From contig MPUH01000082.1 in the NCBI GenBank assembly GCA_001970955.1, forward strand, positions 1 through 64,000: a DNA stretch of 64,000 nt. The letters run 5' to 3'. The number at the start of each line of letters is the position of its first letter. Positions within the stretch are counted from its first letter, which is position 1. The translations under genes were made by a program, and so were the position numbers. Under the pieces are notes generated by a model, which saw only the letters and a program-made list of their open reading frames with translations, was not told the DNA's origin and made no database searches. Of the stretch, positions 29,132-39,537 are shown piece after piece. Source of the DNA: Stentor coeruleus (taxonomy: Eukaryota; Ciliophora; Heterotrichea; Heterotrichida; Stentoridae).

Positions 29132-31633
29132 ATGATAAGCACTCAAGGAAATCTACTAAGATCTCAAAATTCAAATGCAGAAAGACCTCTTATGATGCTT
29201 TCAACAATAGTTGCTAGAGCTAAAATAGCAAATTTAACTCAAGCAATATTACATCGTGAAGAGACTAGTATGAGAAGGGTTGATGAATACCAAGATTATG
29301 TGCAATATTCTATATGTGGGACATCATTGCAAGTTTTTGGAAGATATGGAATTGGTTTACAATTGTATTTTCTATTTGTAAAACAGATAACTATGTTATT
29401 TTTTCTTTTGAGCGTGTTGTCGATATATGCAATGATGAATAATTATGTAGGAAACGGGTTTAAAGGTATATTTGCAAAACAAAAGCTCACGTACTTTACT
29501 TTGGCCAATCAACAAGGGGTAAGCTCATTTGAAACTGATTTGGAAGCAGCAGAAAAAGTGATTCCTTTGTGTGAAAAAAACTTGGAAAGACTGTGGATAG
29601 TTGATTTTATTATGAGTTTTATGTTTTTAGGGTTTATTCTTTCATATGCCTGGCTTTCAAAGAAAACTATTTTGCAAACAGAAGGTAAAAATTTTACTAT
29701 AACTGATTTTGCAATAGAAGCAGAAGGTTTCCCTCCTGGTATTAGTAGTGAAGAAGTTCATGAATATTTTTCAGTGTATGGGGATATTGCTGAAATTTAT
29801 CTATCAAGAATATATGAAGGGAAACTTCCTAAATATAAGAAAATATATGAAATGGCAAATGAGATCGGAGTAGAAAAAAAGTCGGGAAATCGAAGAAGCT
29901 CAAGGCGTATGAGTGGGACGATTAATATTTTTGACAATAAAATCGTCTTAGATAAAACTCATGACGAACTTGATATTGATAAAGTTTTTGTGGTTTTTGA
30001 AACTATAAAGGCTAAACAAAATTGTTTAGAAGATAATCGTGTAAAACATTTCTCAAATTTATTTTATGGTAAGAAGTCAATAACTAGAGCAACGAATTAC
30101 AAGGTTAAAACAACAAATCCACTTAATCCTTCTGATATTCTTTGGGAAAACATGGAATATACATACTTCGACCTCCTAAAAGTCCGTATACCAATCTTCA
30201 TATTAACAATAACAATTATTTTGCTTTCTTTCATGATTATTTATGTAATCAAGTCATATTACAACTCAATTCCTACTAATGATGACTGTAAAAAAATATT
30301 AATCCCTGAAATGGGTATAAATAGTGCTCAAAATGTGCTCAAATCTCAAAAAGAAATTGACTGTTATTGTAAGCAACAAAATCTTGATAATCTAATTTCT
30401 GATAGTAGACTTGCAGATTATTGCAGTAACTATATAGAATCCTATTATACTTTATCTCTTATAAACTTTACTGTCAGTTTTTGTATTGTAATAGTCAATT
30501 ATATCCTAAGGATAGTAATTGGTATCTTGAGTAAATATGAACGATTTCGAGGGAAAACAGAAAAGCAAAACTACATCCTTGGGTCAATGTTTTTACTTAC
30601 ATTTTTTAATACTGCTTTAACTACTTTACTTGTAAACTCTGACTTAGGTTCATCAATGTTTGGACTGAAAGGTAAATATTCAGATATCACAAGAGAATGG
30701 TATGATGATGTAGGATACACAATAACAGTTACTATGGCTGTGAGTATTTTTTCTCCTCATTTAGTTAATTTATTTTTGCTTTACCCAATAGGGATAATAA
30801 AACGCAAACTTTTTTATCGATGCTTTAAGAGTCAATACAAGCTTAATAAATTTTTCAGAGGCCCAAGATTTGAAATTTCACATAACATTGCGCAGATACT
30901 TGTAGTTATTTTCACATCATACTTTTATTCATCAGGAATGCCTTTTCTCAATATGATTTGCTTTGTTGCTCTATTCATTTGCTATTGGTGTAATAAAATT
31001 TTAATACTCAGACATTATCGTACACCTCCAATTTATTCGTATAATCTCAATACTCGTATTATATATTTATTACCATTTATTGTAGTTTTTCATTGCTGTT
31101 TTAGTGCTATAGTTTATGGATCTTCAGAGATTTTCCCATCAAGTTTCAAAATTGATGACGAAACAGGATTTGTGGTGCCTGAAAAAGTTGGCATTTTAGA
31201 AAGATTTGCAAAAAATCCAGGCATTGCTAATATTTTTATCCTTGGATTATGTCTTATTGTTATTGCTGCCTTAAGAAATTTCAATAAAATCTTTGTTAGG
31301 TTTTCTGAGTATACAAAGGTTTCTAATGTAAACAATGATAAAAAAACTTTTACAGAATTGAAAGAGGCTGGGCTTTTAAATGGCCTGAGCACTTACAATA
31401 TATATGAAAATCCTAAATATAAATATTTGATTCTAGCATTAGACTCAGTTGCAAAAAAGCACAAGAGAATAATTCATAAAATCGATATAAATATGAATGA
31501 TGAGGAAGATGAAGAAGGAAGCCCACCAGTTACTGACCATCAAAATATAGATGTCTGTTTTAAGCCTAGCCCTCGGATTAAATCTAATAGCCCTATTATC
31601 GAGTTTCCTTATAGTGAGGAAAATTATACATAA
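29132..31633 (+). CDS. OSCA/TMEM63-like membrane channel, copy 1
   Basis: An 833-residue polytopic protein. Two hydrophobic segments lie near 70-100 and 155-180. A cytosolic RRM-like domain follows (about 195-300: FAIEAEGFPPGISSEEVHEY, then EIYLSRIYEGK). Next come the family-like linker NPSDILWENMEY (about 335-350, compare APxPxDIxWENL in TMEM63/CSC1) and a further bundle of membrane segments to about 720. The cytosolic tail is acidic. OSCA/TMEM63 proteins are mechanically gated cation channels related to anoctamins and TMC proteins; gating in this ciliate form is inference. Highly similar in plan to the two genes downstream but clearly diverged from them. Ends in TAA. Confidence 0.72.
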   Translation: MISTQGNLLRSQNSNAERPLMMLSTIVARAKIANLTQAILHREETSMRRVDEYQDYVQYSICGTSLQVFGRYGIGLQLYFLFVKQITMLFFLLSVLSIYAMMNNYVGNGFKGIFAKQKLTYFTLANQQGVSSFETDLEAAEKVIPLCEKNLERLWIVDFIMSFMFLGFILSYAWLSKKTILQTEGKNFTITDFAIEAEGFPPGISSEEVHEYFSVYGDIAEIYLSRIYEGKLPKYKKIYEMANEIGVEKKSGNRRSSRRMSGTINIFDNKIVLDKTHDELDIDKVFVVFETIKAKQNCLEDNRVKHFSNLFYGKKSITRATNYKVKTTNPLNPSDILWENMEYTYFDLLKVRIPIFILTITIILLSFMIIYVIKSYYNSIPTNDDCKKILIPEMGINSAQNVLKSQKEIDCYCKQQNLDNLISDSRLADYCSNYIESYYTLSLINFTVSFCIVIVNYILRIVIGILSKYERFRGKTEKQNYILGSMFLLTFFNTALTTLLVNSDLGSSMFGLKGKYSDITREWYDDVGYTITVTMAVSIFSPHLVNLFLLYPIGIIKRKLFYRCFKSQYKLNKFFRGPRFEISHNIAQILVVIFTSYFYSSGMPFLNMICFVALFICYWCNKILILRHYRTPPIYSYNLNTRIIYLLPFIVVFHCCFSAIVYGSSEIFPSSFKIDDETGFVVPEKVGILERFAKNPGIANIFILGLCLIVIAALRNFNKIFVRFSEYTKVSNVNNDKKTFTELKEAGLLNGLSTYNIYENPKYKYLILALDSVAKKHKRIIHKIDINMNDEEDEEGSPPVTDHQNIDVCFKPSPRIKSNSPIIEFPYSEENYT

Positions 31634-32200
31634 TTTGGTAACAAATTCATAATTAGTCTGCTAGTTATTTTTTATAAACTAATATACATTAAAATAATAC
31701 CTTTGTTTATTAAACATGATTTGCTGAAGACTTAAATTTTTTAAAAAAAAATAATAATTTACTTAGTGAAATAAACTTAAAACATCATTCTGATAAATAG
31801 TTTAGGATTAAATTAGCATTTCGCAATTAAAAAAATAAAAATTCTAGATGCAGAAAGCCCCCTAGTTCAGACGAGATTAACAAAAAAATTAAATGTATTT
31901 TTTTTCGAACAAAGTAAAAATTAGAAAAAATATTTTTTTTGAAGGAAAGAAGTTAAAGTGAATAAGATTCTTTAATGGATTATCTATGGCTTATTACTTA
32001 GTTGGGTAGCATTCCTCCACATAGCAAGCTTAACAAGAATTACGCAATAACCTCATCTCAAAATCATACTATATAAATCCCAATATATTCAGTCATAACT
32101 CTATTATATTTTACTTTTACATTTATTCATTTTATATCACTAAATTTATTTCCAAAAATAAATCGAATCCGTTTCATACATATCTATTATATAAAAAATT
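31634..32200. other. Spacer, one copy of a duplicated intergenic unit
   Basis: Parts match 35484-36300 (for example TTTCGCAATTAAAAAA near 31818 and 35667, and the AAGGAAAGAAGTTAAAGTGAATAA stretch near 31943 and 36048), showing that the spacer was copied with the genes. Confidence 0.7.
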
Positions 32201-34663
32201 ATGGATCTGCTGCAAGTTCAAAGGCAACCTGAATTAGTAACAGGAGATTCTTGTTCCGAAGTGATAACTTTTAGAACTATAGCCGGGAAAGTAGAAGAAG
32301 CCAATATTATTAGAGCTGTACTGCATAGAAATCAAACAAGCCTAAGAATCATCGATAAAGGTGGAGACTACAAATTTTATCCAATATGCAAAACCTCAGG
32401 ACAGAAATTAGGGAAACATGGAATTGGCTTGGAACTATACTTTTTCTTTATGAAAATGTTCGGAGTTTTATTTTCATTGCTAACCTTAATAGCTGGCTTT
32501 GAGATATACAGTAATTACATAGGAGAAGGATTTGCAAGTACTTATCAAAACCAGAGGTATACATATTTCACCCTAGCTAATCAAGATGGGGTAAGTATGT
32601 ACGAAGTTGATTTGCAAAAAGCTTTGAAAGATATGAAAGTGAGTCAGAAAAATCTTGAAATACTATGGCCTGTAGATATTTCGACAAGTATATTGTTTTT
32701 GCTTTTTATTTTGATGTATGCTTGGCTCTCTCATCGAATAGTAGAGAGATCTGAAACTTTCCACTTAAAAGTTTCCGATTTTTCTTTAGAAGTAGAAGGC
32801 TTTCCTCCTTTTATAAACAAAGAACAAGTTCTTGAATATTTTGCTCCATATGGCGAGGTAGCTGAAGTTTATCTTTCAAGAATATACAAAGGAAAGCTAA
32901 ATAGCTATAAAAAAATATTTGAAATCGCATATAATCAAGAACTTGTAAGGCGTGAAAACTTTGATTCAGAAATAACAAAATCAAATGAAATAGCTGAAAA
33001 GATCTTGAATTCTACAGAAACTCTAAACGAAGCCCATGATGAACTTATGGTTGATAAAGTTTTTGTTATTTTTGAATCTGTTGAAAGCAAAACTAATTTT
33101 ATTAAAGAACATAAGGAAGAGCATAAGAAAAAATCTAATAAAAGTAATCATGAAAGAAGAAAAACGAATTTCAGACTAAAGATAAAAGATGCTCCAGACC
33201 CTTCAGATATTTTATGGGAAAATCTTGAGTATAGAAACTTTGAAAGAATGAGAACAAGAATACCACTATTAATTGTCACAGCAATGATTATAATTATTTC
33301 TTTTATAATGATATTTGGAATTAAAGCTTACTATAAATCAATTCCTACTGCTAAGTCTTGTAGAGATCTTAATATATCAGGAAGTGTTGACTTAAGTAAG
33401 GCTAAAGAAGCTTATAAAACGTATGATGAGATAAGCTGTTATTGTAAACAAATGCCAATTCAAACACTAATAATAGATTCTGACATGATTGATTTTTGTG
33501 CTTCTTATATCAAATCATTTACGGTTTCAGCTTCGATAAATACATCAGTTAGTGCTGTAATAGTTTCTGTTAATGTTCTTATAAAAATTATTATAAATTC
33601 ATTTAGCAAGTATCAGAGATTTAAGTATGAAACGCAAAGAAAAAACTATGTATTAATAACCATGACAATTTTCATGTTTTTTAACACAGCTCTAACAACC
33701 TTATTAGCCAATTCAAGTATTTCCTTTGGCATTAATACAATCCGAGGTAATTATGATGACCTAACTCGAGAATGGTATGATGATGTAGGTAATACTATAA
33801 CAGTAACAATTATCGTAAGTATCTTCTCTCCTCATGCTTTCAACTTAGTTTTCTTCTATCCACTAAGTTGGTGTAAAAGAAAACTATTTTATAGATGCTT
33901 CAAATCCCAATACAAATTAAATCTATTTTTCAGAGGACCAAATTTCGATATTTCAGACAGTCTTTCACATATCCTTGCAGTTATATTAACAAGCTTCATG
34001 TACAGCTCTGGGATACCATTTCTAAATTTCTTATGTTCACTTACCTTATTATTAACATATTGGGCTAATAAAATTTTATTATTGAGATATTATAAAACTC
34101 CTCCTGCTTATTCGTTTAACATAAATAGCAACATCATAAAATTCATGCCTTTTGCTGTAATTTTCCATTGTGCTTTTGCCATTTATGCCTATGGATCATC
34201 TGAGATTTTCCCTACTTGCTACACGAAATCTGAATCAAGTTTATTTGTAATTCCGTATCATACAAATTTCCAAGAGAGAATCACGACGAAGGCTGGGATT
34301 GCAAATTTGATTGTGATTGGGTTGAGTTTTTTATTGATTATTGTACTAAGGAGATTCGATAGCATTTTCTTGAGAAATCATAAGAAAAATAAAGTTCATG
34401 AAATCACACAAGTGCCAAATGACAACTTTACAAAACTCAAATTTGAGTCGAAATTTAAAGGAATTACTTCTTATAGTATTTATGAAAACCCAGATTATAG
34501 CCCACTAATTTGTGCACTAGACTCGGTTGCTCATAGAAAAAAAGAAATAGAAAGAAAATCATTTCGCAAAGCTAATGATCATAGTGATGATGAATATTTA
34601 CCCTTAGAAAAAGATGCTAAAAGGGTAAATAATAAAATTGTGGTATCAGATATTGATTATTAA
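32201..34663 (+). CDS. OSCA/TMEM63-like membrane channel, copy 2
   Basis: An 820-residue protein with the same layout as copy 1: two membrane segments, the RRM-like cytosolic domain (LEVEGFPPFINKEQVLEYF and AEVYLSRIYKGK), the DPSDILWENLEY linker, a multi-pass core with REWYDDVGNTITVTI and KRKLFYRCFKSQYK, and a GSSEIFP turn before the last segments. It is close to copy 3 along its whole length (most residues identical) and further from copy 1. The tail is Lys/Glu-rich. Ends in TAA. Role inferred as for copy 1. Confidence 0.72.
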   Translation: MDLLQVQRQPELVTGDSCSEVITFRTIAGKVEEANIIRAVLHRNQTSLRIIDKGGDYKFYPICKTSGQKLGKHGIGLELYFFFMKMFGVLFSLLTLIAGFEIYSNYIGEGFASTYQNQRYTYFTLANQDGVSMYEVDLQKALKDMKVSQKNLEILWPVDISTSILFLLFILMYAWLSHRIVERSETFHLKVSDFSLEVEGFPPFINKEQVLEYFAPYGEVAEVYLSRIYKGKLNSYKKIFEIAYNQELVRRENFDSEITKSNEIAEKILNSTETLNEAHDELMVDKVFVIFESVESKTNFIKEHKEEHKKKSNKSNHERRKTNFRLKIKDAPDPSDILWENLEYRNFERMRTRIPLLIVTAMIIIISFIMIFGIKAYYKSIPTAKSCRDLNISGSVDLSKAKEAYKTYDEISCYCKQMPIQTLIIDSDMIDFCASYIKSFTVSASINTSVSAVIVSVNVLIKIIINSFSKYQRFKYETQRKNYVLITMTIFMFFNTALTTLLANSSISFGINTIRGNYDDLTREWYDDVGNTITVTIIVSIFSPHAFNLVFFYPLSWCKRKLFYRCFKSQYKLNLFFRGPNFDISDSLSHILAVILTSFMYSSGIPFLNFLCSLTLLLTYWANKILLLRYYKTPPAYSFNINSNIIKFMPFAVIFHCAFAIYAYGSSEIFPTCYTKSESSLFVIPYHTNFQERITTKAGIANLIVIGLSFLLIIVLRRFDSIFLRNHKKNKVHEITQVPNDNFTKLKFESKFKGITSYSIYENPDYSPLICALDSVAHRKKEIERKSFRKANDHSDDEYLPLEKDAKRVNNKIVVSDIDY

Positions 34664-35017
34664 ATCATTGATATTCAGATTAGAACCTCGGGTAATACCA
34701 TAATAGTTATTAATATCAAAATTTAAAAATCTTGAGCTTTTAGTTAGCTATTTTTTTAATTAAAATGCACTGTTAATCTTATATAAGAAAAAAGGTTGAG
34801 AGAATGCTAAGTTTATTAAAAATAACTTAAAACAGCTCAAGTTGCAGTTCTTATAGAAATCAATAAAAAGTTATTGAATAATTGTGCATATTAGTTGATA
34901 TTGCAACTTTTTATATACTAATAATAAATTTTTATAAATCTTAAGATAAATCGCAAATATATTCCAGACTAGATTATAGAGAATAGACTTCTTTAAGAGT
35001 TTTCAAAAGAGTTTAAA
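34664..35017. other. AT-rich spacer
   Basis: No coding frame. It lies between copy 2 and the fragment of a copy-1-type gene; the 5' three quarters of that gene are absent here. Confidence 0.45.
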
Positions 35018-35483
35018 ATTCATTTGCTATTTGTGTAATAAAATTGTAATACTCAGACATTATCACACATCTCCAATTTATTCATATAATCTCAACACTC
35101 GTATTATATATTTACTATCATTTTTTGTAGTTTTCCATTGATGTTTCAGTGCTATAGTGTATTGATCTTCAGAGATTTTCCAATCAAGTTTCAAAATTGA
35201 TGAGGAAACAGGATTTGTGATACCTGAAAAGGTTGGGATTTTAAATAGATTTGCAAAAAATCCTAAATATAAATATTTGATTCTTGGATTAGACTCAGTT
35301 GCAAAAAAGTATAAGAAAATAATCCCTAAAATTGATATAAATATGAATGATGAGGAAGATGAAGAAGGAAGCCTACCAGTTACTAACAATCAAAATATAG
35401 ATGTCTGCTTTAAGCCTAGCCCTCAAATTAATTCTAATAACCCTATTATCGAGTTTCCTTATAGTGAGGGAAATTATACATAA
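35018..35483 (+). pseudogene. 3' fragment of a copy-1-type OSCA-like gene
   Basis: This 466-bp stretch matches the 3' end of copy 1 (30973-31633) at nucleotide level, including the final TIIEFPYSEGNYT-like tail and the sequence after the stop. Compared with copy 1 it lacks the 5' part of the gene and has a 195-bp internal deletion. The deletion lies between two AAAATCC words (31212 and 31406 in copy 1), so that RFAKNP runs straight into KYKYLIL. TGA and TAG-type breaks occur before the deletion; the last 88 codons are open. This is a host gene relic, not a working channel. Confidence 0.88.
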
Positions 35484-36300
35484 TTTGGTAACAAATTTGT
35501 AATTATTCTGCAAGTTATTTTTTATAAACTTATATATATTAAACTAATGACTTCGTTTATTCAAAACATTATTTGCTAAAGACTTAAATTTTTTAAAAAT
35601 TTTAATTTACTCAGTGAATAAGCTTAAAGCATCATACTGATAAATAATTTAGGATAAAATAAACATTTCGCAATTAAAAAATGGATTTTGCTCAATTTAT
35701 GGTGCATAGTATAATCTGTATAAAAGCTAAGAGAATCACTTCTCTTATGAGGATAAGAATTTTTCAATATGCTTGATTGGATACTGATTATGATCAAAAC
35801 TCAATTGAATCTTGAAAGTGGTAGAAAATTTTGAAACTTATCCTATACTTTGGGGTCTAACAGAGGAAATAAATGATGGAAAAAAGCGATAGACTACCTT
35901 TTGAATCTTGAAGTTTTGTTTTTAATCAAAATCAGCAATAAAAAAATTCTAAATGTGCAAAACCACTTGTTCAGATAAAATTAATAGTTTACTTAAATTT
36001 GATTTTGTCGAATAAAGCAAAAAATTAGGAAAAAATGATTTTTTCGAAGGAAAGAAGTTAAAGTGAATAAAATTCTTTTAATGAATTATTTACACTTATT
36101 AAACCTATTTGGGTAACAGTGCTCTAGATAACAAGCTTCACAAGAATTACATCACCAACTCATCTCAAAATTATGAAATCCCATCTATTCAATTATAACT
36201 ATTTTATATTTAGCCATTTACATTTATGCATTTTATATCACTAAATTTAATTCAAAAAATAAAGCGAATCAGTTTCATATATATCAACATATAAAAAAAT
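35484..36300. other. Duplicated spacer with about 255 bp of extra sequence
   Basis: Matches the copy 1-copy 2 spacer at both ends, but bases about 35683-35938 have no counterpart there. The extra block has no long frame and no obvious inverted ends. Confidence 0.6.
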
Positions 36301-38763
36301 ATGGATTTACTACAAGTTCAAAGGCAACCTGAATTAGTAACAGGAGGATCTGGCTCTGAAGTGATAAGTTTTAGATCTATAGCCAAAAAAGTAGAAAAAG
36401 CCAATGTTATTCAAGCTAAATTGCATAGAGATCAAACCAGCCTAAGGATTATTGATAAAAGTGGAGACTATAAATTTTATCCAATATGTAAAACCTCAGG
36501 ACAGAAATTAGGGAAATACGGGATTGGCTTGGAGCTATATTTTTTCTTTATGAAAATGTTTGGAATTTTATTTTCATTGCTAACATTAATAACGGGCTTT
36601 GAGATATACAGTAACTATATAGGAGAAGGGTTTAGAAGTACTTATCAAAATCAGAGGTATACATATTTCACCTTAGCTAATCAAGATGGGGTAAGTATGT
36701 ATGAAGTTGATTTACAAAAAGCTTTAAAAGACATGAAAGTGAGTCAGAAAAATCTTGAAATACTATGGCCTATAGACATTTCAACGAGTATATTATTTTT
36801 GCTTTTTATTTTAATGTATGCTTGGTTTTCTCATCGAATAGTAGAGAGATCTGAAACTTTCCACTTAAAAGTTTCTGATTTTTCTTTAGAAGTAGAGGGT
36901 TTTCCTCCTTTTATAACCAAAGAACAAGTTCTTGAATACTTTACTCCATATGGCGAGGTAGCTGAAGTCTATCTATCAAGAATATACAAAGGAAAGCTAA
37001 ATGGCTATAAAAAAATATTTGAAATCGCATATAATCAAGAACTTGAAAGGCGTGAAAACTATAATTCAGATACTGAAAAATCAAATGAAATAGCTGATAA
37101 GATTTTGAATTCTGCAGGAGTTTTAAATGAATCCCATGATGAACTTATGGTTGATAAAGTTTTTGTTATTTTTGAATCTATTGAAAGTAAAACTAATTTT
37201 ATTAAAGAACATAAGAAAGAGCATAAGAAAAAATCTAATAAAAGTAATCAGGAAAGAAGAAAAATGAATTTCAGACTAAAGATAAAAGATGCTCCAGACC
37301 CTTCAGATATTTTATGGGAAAATCTTGAATATAGAAACTTTGAAAGAATGAGAACAAGAATACCAATATTAATCATCACAGCAATGATTATAATTATTTC
37401 TTTTATAATGGTATTCGGAATTAAAGCTTACTATAAATCAATTCCTACTGCTAAGTCTTGTAGAGATCTTAATATATCAGGAAGCCTTAGCTTAGATAAG
37501 GCTAAAGATGCTTACAAAACACATGATGAGATAAGCTGTTACTGTAAACAAATGCCAATTGATTCACTAATAATAGATTCTGACTTAACTGATTTTTGTG
37601 CTTCTTATATCAAATCATTTACAACTTCAGCTTCGATAAATACATCGGTTAGTGCTGTAATAGTTTTTGTTAATGTTCTTATAAAAATTATTATAAATTC
37701 ATTTAGCAAGTATCAGAGATTTAAATATGAAACACAAAGAAGAAACTATGTACTAACAACCATGACAATTTTTATGTTTTTTAACACAGCTCTAACAACC
37801 TTATTAGCCAATTCAAACTTTTCCTTTGGCATTAATGCAGTCCGAGGTAAATATGATGACCTAACTCGAGAATGGTATGATGATGTAGGTAATACTTTAA
37901 CAGTCACAATTATCGTAAGTATCTTCTCTCCTCATGCTTTCAACTTAGTTTTCTTCTATCCACTAAGTTGGTTTAAAAGAAAATTATTTTATAGATGCTT
38001 CAAATCCCAATACAAATTAAATATATTTTTCAGAGGACCGAATTTCGATATTTCAGACAGTCTTTCACAAATCCTTGCAGTTATATTAACAAGTTTTATG
38101 TACAGCTCTGGGATACCATTTCTAAATTTCTTATGTTCACTTACCTTATTATTGACATACTGGGCTAATAAAATTTTATTATTGAGATATTATAAAACTC
38201 CTCCTGTTTATTCGTTTAACATAAATAGCAATATCATAAAGTTCATGCCTTTTGCTGTAATTTTCCACTGTGCTTTTGCTATTTATGCCTATGGATCATC
38301 TGAGATTTTCCCTACTCATTACACAAAACCTGAATTAAGTTCATTTGTAATTTCATATCATACAAGTTTCCTAAAGAGAATCACGAAGAAGGCTGGGATT
38401 GCAAATATGATTGTGATTGGGTTGAGTTTTTTATTGATTATTATATTAAAGAAGTTTGATGGTATTTTCTTAAGAAAACATAAGAAAAATAAAGTTTATG
38501 AAATCACACAAGTGCCAAATGACAACTTTACAAAACTAAAAATTGAGTCGAAGTTTAATGGAATTACTTCTTATAGTATTTATGAAAACCCAGATTATAG
38601 TCCATTAATTTGTGCACTAGACTCAGTTGCTCATAGAAAAAAAGAAATAGAAAGAAAGTCGCTTTACAAAATTAGCGACCATAATGAAAATGAATATTTA
38701 CCCTCAGAAAATGATGCTAAAGGGGTAAATATTAGAATTAATGTATCAGAAAACGAGTATTAA
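36301..38763 (+). CDS. OSCA/TMEM63-like membrane channel, copy 3
   Basis: An 820-residue protein, collinear with copy 2 with no length change. Differences are mostly conservative and cluster in the cytosolic loops and the tail (for example NHERR against NQERR). The frame is intact, and many differences are silent third-position changes, which argues that both copies are under selection. It has the same RRM-like domain, DPSDILWENLEY linker and REWYDDVGNTLTVTI core. Ends in TAA. Confidence 0.72.
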   Translation: MDLLQVQRQPELVTGGSGSEVISFRSIAKKVEKANVIQAKLHRDQTSLRIIDKSGDYKFYPICKTSGQKLGKYGIGLELYFFFMKMFGILFSLLTLITGFEIYSNYIGEGFRSTYQNQRYTYFTLANQDGVSMYEVDLQKALKDMKVSQKNLEILWPIDISTSILFLLFILMYAWFSHRIVERSETFHLKVSDFSLEVEGFPPFITKEQVLEYFTPYGEVAEVYLSRIYKGKLNGYKKIFEIAYNQELERRENYNSDTEKSNEIADKILNSAGVLNESHDELMVDKVFVIFESIESKTNFIKEHKKEHKKKSNKSNQERRKMNFRLKIKDAPDPSDILWENLEYRNFERMRTRIPILIITAMIIIISFIMVFGIKAYYKSIPTAKSCRDLNISGSLSLDKAKDAYKTHDEISCYCKQMPIDSLIIDSDLTDFCASYIKSFTTSASINTSVSAVIVFVNVLIKIIINSFSKYQRFKYETQRRNYVLTTMTIFMFFNTALTTLLANSNFSFGINAVRGKYDDLTREWYDDVGNTLTVTIIVSIFSPHAFNLVFFYPLSWFKRKLFYRCFKSQYKLNIFFRGPNFDISDSLSQILAVILTSFMYSSGIPFLNFLCSLTLLLTYWANKILLLRYYKTPPVYSFNINSNIIKFMPFAVIFHCAFAIYAYGSSEIFPTHYTKPELSSFVISYHTSFLKRITKKAGIANMIVIGLSFLLIIILKKFDGIFLRKHKKNKVYEITQVPNDNFTKLKIESKFNGITSYSIYENPDYSPLICALDSVAHRKKEIERKSLYKISDHNENEYLPSENDAKGVNIRINVSENEY

Positions 38764-38959
38764 ATCATTAATATTTAGATTATAGCCTTGAGTAATACCT
38801 AGTAATTATCAATATCAAATTTAAAAATCTTGAACTTAGCTATTTTTTTAATAAAAATCCATTATTTTGAAAAAAAGAGTTGAAATTAAAACCATGAAAT
38901 ATTTTTTTAAAGTATTAACTTATTATCATCATCAGCATATTATTACTAATATATTAGGT

Positions 38960-39395
38960 GATAATTAAGGTGGCATGGTTTAAACCTTGTCTGATCGGGG
39001 TTTGCTTATCCTACAATCTCTTTTCTTATGCAAATTTTGTATATTAAACCACTTATTGTCGCTGGTTATGTGATTCTTTACTTGGCTGAGGAGGTCTTTA
39101 CTGTTTCTTTTCTTTAGCGTCAAGATGATGGAGGCAAGTCTTGTGTTCACCTTATTTTTCTTGAAAAATCCAGCTTACTTTTGGCATGTTTTGAAGTTCT
39201 TATGGTGTTCATAGAAAACTGGGCATTTAGTTCTAGAAGTGTTATGGGTACTTTCTGGCTTGATGCAGTGAATGGAAACTATTGATTGGCAATACAATTT
39301 CCAGCCCTGGAAGCTTACTTTGCTCAGGAACCATCCTCCATGTTGATTCTTGCTAATATTTGAAATGCTCTCTCTGATTATTTCCCAGTATGATC
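38960..39395 (-). pseudogene. Degenerate minus-strand reading frame, GC-richer than its surroundings
   Basis: On the minus strand one frame runs from about 39391 to a TAA near 38980 with a single internal TAA after KTCQK. The peptide looks real (QHGGWFLSKVSFQGWKLYCQ; later LLSQVKNHITSDNKWFNIQN) and the block has clearly more G and C than the adjoining spacer. There is no ATG at its start: the frame opens after a TGA. I do not recognise the family; a worn host gene or transposase fragment is possible. Confidence 0.4.
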
Positions 39396-39537
39396 ATTAC
39401 TAAACATCTGATTTAATTCTTTAAATTTACAATTAAATAAACTAAAGCCTCTATAATTACATTATAATCTTATATAATTTACCATTTCAATCACTATATC
39501 CTAACCATACAAAAATTTTCCATACTTTATAAATATG

